Shown here: one piece after another, positions 14,899-28,300 of the stretch
How positions within the stretch are numbered: position 1 is the first letter of the stretch
Layout: every line of letters starts with the position of its first letter
Origin: Zhengitettix transpicula
Taxonomy: Eukaryota > Arthropoda > Insecta > Orthoptera > Tetrigidae
Direction of reading: 5' to 3'
Assembly (NCBI GenBank): GCA_037074705.1
Contig: CM073590.1
Coordinates: 53,585,895 to 53,649,894, forward strand
DNA length: 64,000 nucleotides
Made by a program: the position numbers and the translations under genes
Notes under the pieces: generated by a model
The model's database searches: none
What the model was told of the DNA's origin: nothing
Seen by the model: only the letters and a program-made list of their open reading frames with translations

Positions 14899-15510
14899 TA
14901 TGGAAAGGATAGAGAGATAGGTTGTGGCTTACCTGAAAGTGAAGTGCGGTGTCGCCATGAGGAACTGAAGGTTGTTCTTCAAATTTTCGGAGGCTCTCAG
15001 CCTCCTTCTTCAGGAAGGAGTGTTACACCATTCCATGCACCGGCCGGCTGCGGACACATTCTCACTATTACAATATATATATATATATATATATATAGGT
15101 ATGGAAAGGATAGAGAGACAGGTTGTGACTTACCTGAAAGTGAAGTGCGGTGTCACCATGAGGAACTGAAGGTTGTTCTTCAAATTTTCGGAGGATCTCA
15201 GCCTCCTTCTTCAGGAAGGAGTGTTACACCATTCTGTGCACCGGCCGGCTGAGAGCCATGAGGAACTGAAGGTTGTTCTTCAAATTTTCGGAGGATCTCA
15301 GCCTCCTTCTTCAGGAAGGAGTGTTACACCATTCTGTGCACCGGCCGGCTGAGAGCCTCCGAAAATTTGAAGAACAACCTTCAGTTCCTCATTTAGCTAA
15401 AACAGCATAATACAATGAAAGATTTCAAGAAATCACTTTCAGGTAAGCCACAACCTATCTCTCTATCCTTTCCATACCAATATTTTTGACAATGTCACAT
15501 TCTTACTATT

Positions 15511-15567
<57 letters not shown>

Positions 15568-16336
15568 GCACTCATATATGGACAGGAAAGGAGGACAAAG
15601 ACCTTAAATTGATAGTTGGTGTCGCCAGCATAGTTGGTAATAAACATGCCATATTTTGGAGAACCTAAACTCCCCATCCTGAGGACTGTTAAACACACTT
15701 TTTTGTAATAATGTTTACATGTCAACTTCATAATAAATTCCATTTCAATAATTAAGTTTTAATGTGTGAATAGTTATATATATATTATTGTAATACAAAT
15801 TATTTGAATTATTCTAATATTTTTCAGAGCAATATACACATCTCCCATTAAAGCTTTATCAAATCAAAAGTACTGTGATTTTAAAGAAACTTTTGGAGAT
15901 GTTGGCCTAATTACTGGAGACTTTCAGATCAATCAAAAAGCAAATTGCCTTATCATGACAACAGAAATCCTGCGTTCCATGCTGTATCGAGGAAGTGAAA
16001 CCATCCGTGATTTGGAGTTTGTCATTTTTGATGAAGTTCATTATGTTAATGATACTGAAGTAAGTTGTGCCATTTATTTTAGCATTGTACTCAATTGCTT
16101 CTAGGCCATATTTATTCTACTAAAATGTTTACATATGACTATAACACATTTAGATACGAAAGAGAGACAGTTAAGTTGACTTATCTAAAATCAACATTTG
16201 GTCCAGTTAGCCTGAGGAGTGTACTGATGTGATATAGGAAGATTACTCCTATTTATTTCTATCCTTCCTCACTATCCAGGTTTGAATGTGACTTTGTCAC
16301 AAAATTAGTTCCAATTCATAAATGGATTCTCCTAAT

Positions 16337-16393
<57 letters not shown>

Positions 16394-19300
16394 AGATGGG
16401 AATACATGTTACAATAAAGCATATGCTCGGTCATGGAAATACAAAGAAAAGCATATTGTCGATGTGCAGCGATGGAAGTTAGAAGGAAAGACTGAAAATA
16501 TTGGGGAGGGTCAGGAATTGAACCTGGATCTTCTGCTCAGTACACAGATGCTTTAACAATTAAGATACCATGGCAATTAGCAAATATAGCAGTCTTGTTA
16601 ACTGAAGAGGTGGAATCACTTTTTATAAACACTTATGTTTACAGTTCAATTGTTTGTGTCTTCTTCAATAGTGGTTAGCATTCTTATCCATTACAACTCT
16701 TGTTTGATGTGACATTGTTACACACATTGTACTTACAAATGATGTTCTCGTAAACTTGCTCCACCAACCAATTCAGGGTACCTGCCACCAATTATCATGA
16801 ACAGGACTTCACCAGGATGCCAGCTGTAAATAGATGTAGTACATTAACTGCACCAACATCATCCTCACACTAAATTTGTGCATACATTCTTTGCACATTG
16901 TTGTGCAAATTCTGTATCATTTTCATTTAATACTGACTTTGCAAAATTTAATTTATATAATAATTGTATTAATTTATTTAAATATATTCATGATTTAAAT
17001 TAAATGTTTTAATCATTCAATACCCTGACCTACAAGATATTTATTTATTTATTACATTGTTTTCAGAGAGGTTATGTGTGGGAAGAAGTTCTGATTTTGC
17101 TTCCTGATCATGTCACCATTATAATGTTAAGTGCAACAGTACCAAATGCACTAGAATTTGCAAACTGGGTAGGACGTACAAAGCAAAAGAAAATGTATGT
17201 GATAACTACTTTGAAACGACCAGTGCCATTAACACATTATTTAATTTGTCCTTTTAAACCTGAATTGTATCCTTTGCTCACGCCTGAGGGTGTTTTCCAT
17301 GCTCACAAGTAAGTGACTTTTATATAAAGCATTTTTTTAAAAAATTATTTATTTCCTGGTAATTTTAGTTTAATTCATTTAGTAACATAAATAATTTGTT
17401 CCAGTACAGTTTCATATTATAAAATTCTTTAATAGGCTCTTGTCCTTAGGCTATAATAATAAATCAATGGTTCATTACTCTGAAACCATGTCAATTACAT
17501 GGTCTAATTATGACATATGATGCATGCTATTTTTGGTTGGAGAAAAAAATCATAAGTTTATCAGCAGATTTAACTGTAGGAATTTTGTCACCATCAATAG
17601 TTGTGGTGTACTCCTGCAGGAAAGTAATTTTCTTTGTGCATTTTGGATTCGATAATTCTTAACTATTTTTTTCCTGTACTATCTTCAAAATTGGAATTTG
17701 TGGAATATGTGTTTCTGATAGCTGGCCGAGACTTGAACAATGTGATGACACAACATAATGAGGTGTATCTTAATAATTGTTTGCTTCTTTCTATAAATGT
17801 CTAATTCAGCCTTGGTGGCATCTCCCATACAAATACATTATGCCTGTACTTCTTTGCTATTTTCTGTCATGGAGTGCACCTTGCATCAAAGTGTTTGATA
17901 CTTGTAATCCATGCATGACCAAATAGACCCTATTTTCAATAAATGATCTCTTAAATATATAAATGTATACCAAACCAGTTTTGGTTTTTGCTGCTCACCT
18001 TTGATAACATGCAATAACATCATGACAACTTGAGTTTTGAAAGTTTGTAATTGGCCAGGTCTTAAAAGTATTTGGTCACCTCAGGTTGACCAACTGAATT
18101 ACGTACATGGGATGTCAATTCTATCTCATGCAGGTTTCTTTCACTACGCAAAGTAAATTTTACCCTACATAAATTAAATGATATCAAGAGCATATTTTAA
18201 AGCATGATTTTCCCATCCAGTTAATTGTCATTTGGTGAATTATCAGCAGTATGTTCCACATCCGTTAATTAACATTGATTATGACAGACATTATCATTCT
18301 ATCTTAAAATGTAAAACAATATAATATTTAAAATCAAATCATCAATTTTCAACATTCTTGTAATTTAAAAGTTACAAATCATATATTATATATTAACCTT
18401 TATTTTTTTCAATATAATTTCAAATTTTTACCAAAATTTTATAAAAAATTATATCAAAAGTTAAAAAATAATGTTTATGAAAAATTGTTTGAATTGTTAC
18501 TGATAAACTAAATTTAAATTTTATGAAACATAATAGTATTTTGGTTATTATTTTATTTCCTGATTTACAGTTATGAAAAAGCAAAGGAAGCATCAGAAAA
18601 TAAGCCTGTTGCATCAAAATCCCAAGCACAACAAGGTGGTGCCAAGATGCCATCACGGAAATATGTGCAACAAAGGACCCAATATAAACCAAAATTGCAG
18701 CAGCATACTATGTGGGTGAACCTTATTCGTAACTTGGAGAAACAGAATTTAATGCCTGTAATTGCCTTCAGACTTTCTCGAAAGCATTGTGATGAAATAG
18801 CAAAAGGATTGACAACTATAGACATGACAACTGCACGTCAAAAGAATGAAATAAAAAACTTTTTCAGGAAATGTTTACAAAAGTTGAAGGATACTGATAA
18901 AGTGTTACCTCAAGTATGTAAATCTTTTATTGTGATCGTTCCTGTTAGTTATTAAGAGCTACAATTTAGTCTATATGGCTTTATTAGCAGAGGTTGGCAT
19001 GCCTGTTAAAAATTTCATAATAGTATTGTGAGTTTACTTTGAAACTTTGAGGCATGGTATATGTATTCACTTGTACAGTAAGGCCATTCTTGTTAACGAA
19101 AGTGTTTAGTATTAACTGCAACTATTTATTTAATTTAATTTCAAGTATCTTTGAATTTTTCCATTTTTAACTAAGTTCTGTTGGGTCATGACATATTTCT
19201 CTTAGCCTGAAATGAGGTTTTATCCTGTTTTCAAGCACCTCAATATGTGTGTTATGTTCGGATATATAATTTTTAAGTGTTACCTTAGGTATTCTTTTTC

Positions 19301-22300
19301 TATACACTTTTCACTACAAATAACAAACTTGAAATCACACATCATAAATGTTTATTTAAGCCACACACAGGCTGAAGAGGATTAAACCTAATTTAACAGT
19401 ATTGAAATGACATGAATTCATCTAAAGTATAATGCAATAAATAAACTTTTATTATGGTGCTGTCTCATGTGGCTGATCTTGAATTTACATGAATTTATAG
19501 AATATGAATCAAGTGTTTGAGCAGACACAACTTTAACTTTAGCATTTTAGCACTGAATTTAATTTTATATAACACAAATGAATTAAAAGTTTAGGGCGGC
19601 AACAGATTTAATCTACATAATTTTACAATAATATTATGAATTACATTGTCATAAATTTAATAAAAAATTTGAGAGATTTTCTTTTTGAACAAGTTATTGT
19701 TATTTCACTAAATAAGAAACAAATTTTGGGATTACTGTGCATAAATTAGCAAAATGATGGTATTTGATGAGAGTAAATGTTGTGATTGGTTTGAGCAAGC
19801 AGTGTAGAGGCAGATCTCGAACAGCCCCTCTGTACCACATTACAGGAGAGCTTGTAACATGCAATCCCAAAACATCAAAGTAAAGCTGTTTTCTCAAGCA
19901 GCAGTCCTGGCTCAAACTCACATAAGACAATTTGCTCTAATACAAGGTCATGTAGAAATTTCTCCAATGTTCTTCATACGACTTAAAAAACCATTTTTCA
20001 GAATATTATGTTGCTATGAGCAATGTATTAGAGTGATTACAACTAATAGATGTTTCAAGAAACAATCACTAGTTTTTCAAGTATTTTACATAATTCGCCC
20101 TTGTGTGAACCTTTCTTCATCAGTTTAGATAAATGACACCGTGATGTTCTCTCCCAAACAAAGTGTCCATCTTTGTTTCTATACGTTATATGCTATCAGA
20201 CCTATTGCAACTTATATTTAATATTAATACTTCACAGTGTCCATCTTTGTTTCTATACGTTATATGCTATCAGACCTATTGCAACTTATAATTAATATTA
20301 ATACTTCACAGACCTATAATTGAACCCGAAAATTTTAACTCCACTATCATCCACAGATATTGTCACAAATCTTCTCCTCAAAATTATGGAACTGTAATTG
20401 GTGCAGTATTAAATTATTAGGGGTGAAATGTTACAAAATTTATTTCTAATGTGTATGAGATGTGTTTGTTTCATTAAAGGTTTCAAATATTACCAACAAT
20501 ATTTTGGTTAAATTTTATAGAAAAAATTTGTAAAATATGTAACTTTTTTACAGGTTAGTATGTTGCAAGACCTTTTGCTAAGGGGTATAGGAATACATCA
20601 CAGTGGTATTTTACCAATATTGAAAGAAATAGTTGAAAGGTTATTCCAAAAACAGCTTGTGAAGGTAAGAGTTCTATTAGAGCAATTGATAGTAAGTAAT
20701 ACTAAAATTGATTTAAGTAGGCTCTCAGCCTCTGAAAATTTGAAGAACAACCTTCAGTTCCTCATGGCGGTACCGTACTTCACTTTCAGATAAGCCACAA
20801 CCTATCTCTCTATCCTTTCACATAAAGCGCAATCCTCCTATTTCTCCTATTTATTTCTATCCTTCCTCACTATCCAAGTTTGAATGTGAATTAGTTCCTT
20901 AATGGATTCTCCTAATATTGTATTTATTCCTTAATGGAAGCTCCTAATACTTCATTCCCTCTACTCTATCCATTCCTCCACTAAAACTATTAATTGTCCA
21001 CAATAAGACTGTCTACATTTGCCTGGTCAGGAACTTGACCCGGTGGCCGAGATGGTTAAGGCGTCTGTGTACTAAGCAGAATACGTGGGTTCAAGTCCCG
21101 CCTGGGTCAAATATTTTCAGTCTTTCCTTCTTCTTCCATCCTTCTCTCTGCTTTGAACATATGCTTTTCTATGTGCGTAATTCTTCGCCCGAGCATATGA
21201 ATTCACATAAAGCGCAATCCTCCTATTTCTCCTATTTATTTCTATCCTTCCTCACTATCCAAGTTTGAATGTGAATTAGTTCCTTAATGGATTCTCCTAA
21301 TATATATATATATTGTAATACATCTCTTGATAATTAATTTTAAACTTATTTTTAAAACTTTGTCACTCCAAAAAATAATAATCAACAATTCTTTAAATTT
21401 TTTGTTTCAAGTTATTACCCAAAATTTGTTTTTTTATTAACAACTAGAAAATTTATTAATTTGATTCCATTGAATACCCAAACTATAGATAAATTTTTAT
21501 TATAGGAATTTAAATTAAAATAGTTATTAAATTTTATAAACAAAACAATTTTATTAATCTAGAATACAACTCAAGAAATTTATGTATATTTTTTAATTTC
21601 TTTTACATCAACAATTAAATTACACTAATAATCCAGTTACATTTTATAAATTAGACTCTATACCCCAGGGTCTTCACTGGGTTGATAAGGAAACGGAACA
21701 CTAAAATTTACAATTTAAACAATGCAGTTAAAATAAAATGAAAACGAAATCTGACTCATTACCCTTATTTAACAATTTACAGAATTTATCACTAAATGTC
21801 TACTTACAATTTTATTTGGGTTTTCAGGAATGCACTTCACTCTACAATGCCCTTCTATGCACAGACTTTCACACACACGCTTCACAGACACATTCACTTT
21901 ATCCTTTTGATATCCAGACTCCTGACTGCTTCCATGGACTAAAATGTTTTTTTTAGTCACGGCCACCATTCAATTTGACCAAATGTTCAGTTTGTTTGCA
22001 ATATTTTGAAATGCCCAATAATGTTTATCTCCAAGCATTCTTCTTTTCTCTCAGACAATCATTGATTAAATCCTTACACAAAGTCAGTAAACCAACATTT
22101 AGTTATACTTCAGCATCTATTTGCTATTTTCCACTGCTCCAGCCTCCACATCCTTCTCCTTTGAGATCTACAGTGCAACTAACTTTTCTATCCGCTTCCT
22201 CCTCTCCAGAATATCCCTTTTTTTTTTCCCCCACGTTTGGACCTCATCTGGCTTTCTCACGCCCGGAGAGCTACTCAATATTGTTAAAGTAAACATTTCA

Positions 22301-25300
22301 TTTTCATATAATTGGATGTCCACAAAAACTTTTGTCATTATTCCTTTAGGGTTTTGTTCCGACGTCTGTCAAAACATTAGCTCTAAGAGCCGCTAAACGT
22401 CCAATTATTGTCCTCCCGTTTGTGTGCTTTCCCGCTGTCAATCATCAATTATTTTTTTTATTATGCAAGCCACCCAAGAATCCCCAGTCTGGGATGGTAA
22501 ACAAATCTTATGAAATATGAACAAAATTTATGTCCTTAACTGGGTATTACAATATGTATATATTACAAATAATAGAAAACCCTAAAAATAATAAGTCGCT
22601 TCTTTGTTGAATGAAGGAAAAACTAAATTAGTAACTCCAAGATTTTTTTGGGATTTTTCACAATTTTACAATACGGAAAGGTTTTCCCTTGAATTTAACA
22701 TGGAGTTATTTCTTACACTCCATACAAAAACCCAATACTGTTGCAACTCTTGCAATAAGTTCTTGCTGTACATTTCCTGAGTTTGTAATCATCCTTGTCA
22801 ACAAGTTGAGCATCCAAAACTTTCCTTTTTCAGTGGCCCCCTTCAGTGTTGATAGTGGAAAGTTCTTTAGAAATCTTCAGTAGAGTTTATTTTTCCTGTT
22901 ACATCCTTCCGCATTACCATCCATCATGCCACCTGTTCGGACTCTCATTGCAGTGCATCATGAACATCTACGACCAACACCAGTAAACTGTATAACAGAG
23001 GATCCAGCCACTATACACATCAACTTAGCCTGAGATTTCAACAGATTATCATTGCCTTTAGCAACTTCTGCCACACAACCAGTTTGGGGATGTACACAAC
23101 TTTAAGTTTCTCCCCCCGGCTATAGCATGAGTAGTTTTGATCAGTGTCCCGATGTTTTTGACCTTGTCCCACAATAACTGTAATATTTTTCAATTTTCTG
23201 CTAACCTGAGCTTAATTGTAATTTTATAACAAAACTAGCTGAGTGACCATCATTACCCAGGTATTTATTTAAATTAGCCTGGAGAAGGAATTGATTAGAC
23301 ACTAAGCTCTTGGTAAACATTTCATTTAACCAACATCAATAGCATCAGTGTTTGGAACATTTACCCATTTATGTTCCCCTCCCCAACATAACCCCATTGC
23401 ATCTAAGTTAAAATAAACCAGGATGTTGACTGACTTCAACAACTTGGGAATTCTTCTACTACAAAATAGGAATGTGTATAAAAAATGAAGAAATAAAAGT
23501 AAAAAATACAGACTCAACTTAATAAGTCTAAAAATACTCCTGGTATCTTAAATGAATAATAAAAAAATTACAACTTTTAACTACTAGGTGACCAAAATAT
23601 AACTGGTCAAAACTACTCTGGGTAACTTTTATCAACCATGTCCACCTCCACAACGAGTAACACAAAATTTCATTAACCACCATGCTTAATGCAAGAATTA
23701 AACTCAGTGGATCTTATAACCTCTGAATCTACTCCATTCAGTCTGTCTTTTTTGCATTATTTTTATGTAAAACCCTTCCACCACCACCTGTACAGGTGTT
23801 TCTTTCCCTTGCCTTTTGGAGTTAAAATTAGACACTTATAAATTATAGAACAACACTATCAAATTCAGCAACCCCACAAACGTTTCATTCTATGCTAATA
23901 ATGGCCATTTATGAGTGTTTTTTAAATGCTACCCCCACTCCTACAGGAGTGTCTTAATCCTTTGGTATTTGTTCCAGGATCATAAGTAACATATTTGTAT
24001 AGTTTGGTAGAAATTGTTCGATGCATTTCAGATTGTACACAGAAATTTGTTTCATTTCCTTCCATCTCCATTTCTAGGGGCTGAACTACAACTTGACCAG
24101 TATCGTAAATGTCTGAATTAAACTCAGCGACTTCCAAAACCCCCGATTCAACACTGGTCTCAGTTGTTTTACTCATTACTTTTACATAAAGACCTTTCAC
24201 CCACTTGCTACCAGCACATAGGGGTTGAACTACAACATAACTAACGTAGTGAATGTCAGAATGAACTCATTTGCTTCTATAACCTTGGGCTTGACAACAA
24301 TGTTTGTTATTTTCAATGTAATGTAATGTAATGTAATGTAATGTAATGTAATATATAATTTTTATCTAATGCCCTTACACCCCTTTCCTTTGTGATGCTG
24401 ACTTCCCATGCTGTAGGGGTTTGAAATTATAACTAAAAGCATCTGGAGAGAAACTATTAATTCTGTAATTTTAGCATGTTTTAAAAATTTACCCATTTGG
24501 AGTTGCCTAATGATTTTAAAATCCAACAGAAACCTTCACAAGGGTGCTCACAACAATTAAATTAATGGGAACAATTTTCTTGCTGGATTGATCTCGGGTT
24601 TCCAATTAGGTGGCATTGGTTATGCACTATGTTTCGTAGGCTAGCATCATAGATATCTTGCAGATATTAATGCTTAGTCAACACCATCTGGGTGGAAACC
24701 CTAGAACAATTTCAGTAGCATTAAAAAAATTTATTGGAGTGAATTTCTTTTTATTCCTTGAATATGTAGTGTATAATATATAAGTTTAATATGTCATTGT
24801 GGTGTGGACAGCTACAAATATAGGGGTTATTATACTCACTAGCCAGTCCTACTTATAATCCTGGCTATTTTCCACTCTCAACTTACTCATTTCTTCATTT
24901 TCACCAGATTACTACTGCATTGCTGCTTTTGCTCTGAGAATATTGACATTGCGACCTCCCTTCAACACAGGGTTGTGCAATCATTCTTTCTTAATGACTT
25001 TTTGTCTCAGGTCCCAGCAGCGTAGCAAAGTTTGGTGGTTTTGGAAATTTCTACATACAGTCCCTACTCATTTCAATGAGTTCAATGTCATCTTGTTTAC
25101 AAGAAAAAGTATTTTTTAACATAAAAAATAACTCTGAAGTTGAACTCATTAATTTTAAACACAAATCAACACTGTGAATTTTATAAGCAAGTGTATGTAG
25201 AGTTTTGTCTTTTCGACAGTGCCAAATTGCTATTTTTTTCAGGTCCTCTTTGCAACAGAGACATTTGCAATGGGTGTCAATATGCCTGCTCGCACTGTCA

Positions 25301-28300
25301 TTTTTGGCTCAATAAAGAAATATGATGGAGTTGCAATGCGTACCTTGCTCCCAGCAGAATATATTCAAATGGCAGGACGAGCTGGTAGAAGAGGAAATGA
25401 TGAAATGGGAACAGTAATTATAATATTAAATCCTAATCCAGAATCAGTTGCTGATTTCAAGAATATGATGTTAGGTAAATAACTATATATTTAATCATCA
25501 GTATAGTGTAATATCAAAAGCTTCTCATATCAATATATATATTTTTCCTACAGGCAAACCCGACTCTTTAAAATCTCAGTTCAAGCTCACTTATTCTATG
25601 ATTCTACAATTGCTACGGGTTGAAAAAATATCAGTTGAAGATATGATGTCACATTCATTTATGGAAAATGGTAAATATTTTAATAGGCATAAGGAAGATA
25701 ACCGCCTAAAAGAAATAGAAAAATCTTTAGAAGAACATCCTGAAATATCTAATACAAACTCCCAATATGCTATGCTGTCACAATTCTATGCAGATGCCTC
25801 AGATTTTCTATACTATCATGAATCAATTATGGTAAGATTTATTTTGAAGTATAATTTTTAATATATTCAGTTTGATCTATAGTATGGTTTATACATCTTT
25901 TTCATTAAATTAGAGACTAAGAGGATCAAGTCTTTGGTTTTCTAGATCTTTGCTTAATAAGAAACTGAGCAAGTTTATTGAAGTAATATAAAATGAACAT
26001 GTTTTTAATTTGCATTTCTAATTGTGATTCACATTTGTTCTGACTGGTCTGATGGTTATTCACATTTTAGACAAGTTCAAATTTGCATATCTTTGTCATG
26101 TAAAAGCAGTTAAGCTCAATGTTTTGTGCAGTAGAAGAAATATTTTATGTGGTTAATACTGCTACAATTAAACTCAAATAGGGGACTACCATTATTCCTA
26201 CATTTTTAAATCACAATTTACTCATGATCTAATATTGTCATGTTCATCAGATAGCTACAGTGGAAGTTATGTTCTCTATCCCTTCTAGGTCTTATTCTCT
26301 AATAATATAATAAAGTTTTCTAGTACAGAAGTTTACAGTAAAAAATTCTATTATGTCAAAAATATGTCAGAGTAATTATTCTTCAAATGAAATACTTATT
26401 AATATTAATGCAACTGACCTATACTGGAAACATTTTTGTATTTTGTATTGGTAGGCCTTTTTAATGTGTTACCATGGTATTATACTAGTCTACTTCTGTT
26501 GTAATAATTACAACATAAATTGACCCAAGAATCCCCAACTTCTACCTGCTCCAAAAAATCCTTAAACCTGGTGTACTGGGTTGACCAATAGTGGCTGGCT
26601 ACAACTCCCCCAGTGAAAGGATTGCTGCTTTTGTGAATGAATCTCTCCAACGAATAGTGTTAAAACTACTATTTCATCCACAACATAGACCATTTCAACT
26701 GCTATCTCCATGAACTCCCAAAACTACTTCTACCTAATTCTATACTGGTTACAGTAGATGTAGATGTAATTATGTAGACAGAATTAGAAATGTAGCATAT
26801 TACTTGTTAGGTCAGAGTATTAGTAATACTATCAGTGGTGTAGTATTATTATTTTACATGATTACATTAATTACTTTGGCATATGTATTACTTTGGTGGA
26901 TGCACATTAAATTCCCATGAGTATCCATATACACATGCCTTAAAGAGATTCTATGTTAATCAAAATTTTTATTAAGATTAATTTTGAAACTTTTATAACA
27001 GTTTCATTTTTTTTGTTAAAGATTTTATTTTTCAGGCACAGACTGTTAACCAACTTGTTCCTGGAAGGGTACTCATAATAACACATCAAGATCATATAAA
27101 CAAGCTTGCTTTACTTCTATCGTGTATTTCATCTAGAAATCGTGAACCTACTTTCCGTGTCCTTGTTTTGTGTGACAGTACAGTGGAGAGAAAAACAGAG
27201 GAAATTGATATCCAGCTTTTAGTGAAGACAAAAATGGATATAAGGCAACCAGCTCTGAAACCTGATAAATGGTATAAGATGATAGGATTAGCTAGGATTA
27301 GAGGTAAAGTTTTTGTGCCTGAGGGGATTGGAGGTCATGAGGTTCTTACAATTAGGGCAAGTGACATAATAGAAATTATAAATAAGCAATCAAAAATCAA
27401 AGCTGAAGCTGTGATTAATGATTGGGAACAGAGGCAGCTTCCCAGATTCAGGTAAGAGAACTGCATCTTTTAATATTAACACTGTAATCCTACTCAAAAT
27501 AGGTTACCTAATTACAAATTGGGCATTATCATTTACTAATTAGATAAAATAGCCATTAACAGTCAAAATAAAGTAATATAATAAATGCCACAGAATATGT
27601 CTAAATCCTTATATTTGAGAAGTGTTTAAAAAAAATTTAAAGAGCTTCAAGATCAGCAAACCTCACAAATCAGGTGATGAACTTGAAAGCTTTTGAGCTT
27701 TTGAATTGTGGACATGTTTTGTGGTATTTATTCTGTCTGTTAATGGGATACTTCTTTATCTAATTATTACACTTTTATCACAGCCTATATTCATTCAATA
27801 TATTTGGTCTCGGAGTTCAACCGGGTTTTGCATAATTATATTAGAACGCAACGTTTCGACGACTAATAGCTCTGTCGTCATCTTCTAGGCGAAGTGCCGG
27901 AACCATTCCATTGCATATTATATATATCCTCCACTGAATCATCACGCTGTGAGAGTCAATCGGCGCTCAGTCAACAGTCCGCCTCAGGCATGTCAGCATC
28001 AGTCAAAAGGCTGGCCACTCGCCGAGGTACCAGCTATTGTGGCTGGGGTTGCTGAGGGTAATGTACCTCGGCGAGTGGCCGGCCTTTTGACTGATGCTGA
28101 CATGGCTGAGGCGGACTGTTTACTGAGTGCTGATTGACTCTCACAGTGTGATGATTCAGTGGAGGATATATATAATATGCAATGGAATGGTTCCGGCACT
28201 TCGCCTAGAAGATGACGACAGAGCTTTCAGTCGTCGAAACGTTGCGTTCTAATATAATTATGCAAAACCCGGTTGAACTCCGAGAACAATATATTGAACA

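Noticed and set aside
14857..15252. 131-residue open frame starting in Ile-Tyr repeats
   Set aside because: It is a read-through of a TA tract and two terminal repeats; codons follow the repeat, not a protein family.
17500..17960. Possible transposon in the SKIV2L intron
   Set aside because: Base composition hints at it, but no motif, inverted end or related copy was found.
18420..18825. - strand frames of 84-90 residues over SKIV2L exon 6
   Set aside because: They overlap a conserved + strand exon in the opposite sense and have no family signature.
21037..21108. Genuine tRNA-Ser(ACT) gene
   Set aside because: Cloverleaf is complete, but it is the head of a repeated SINE present twice more in the window, and the long variable arm of tRNA-Ser is missing.
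27949..28137. 62-residue frame and its - strand twin at 27999-28199
   Set aside because: Both lie across the arms of the palindrome and mirror each other; artefacts of the inverted repeat.
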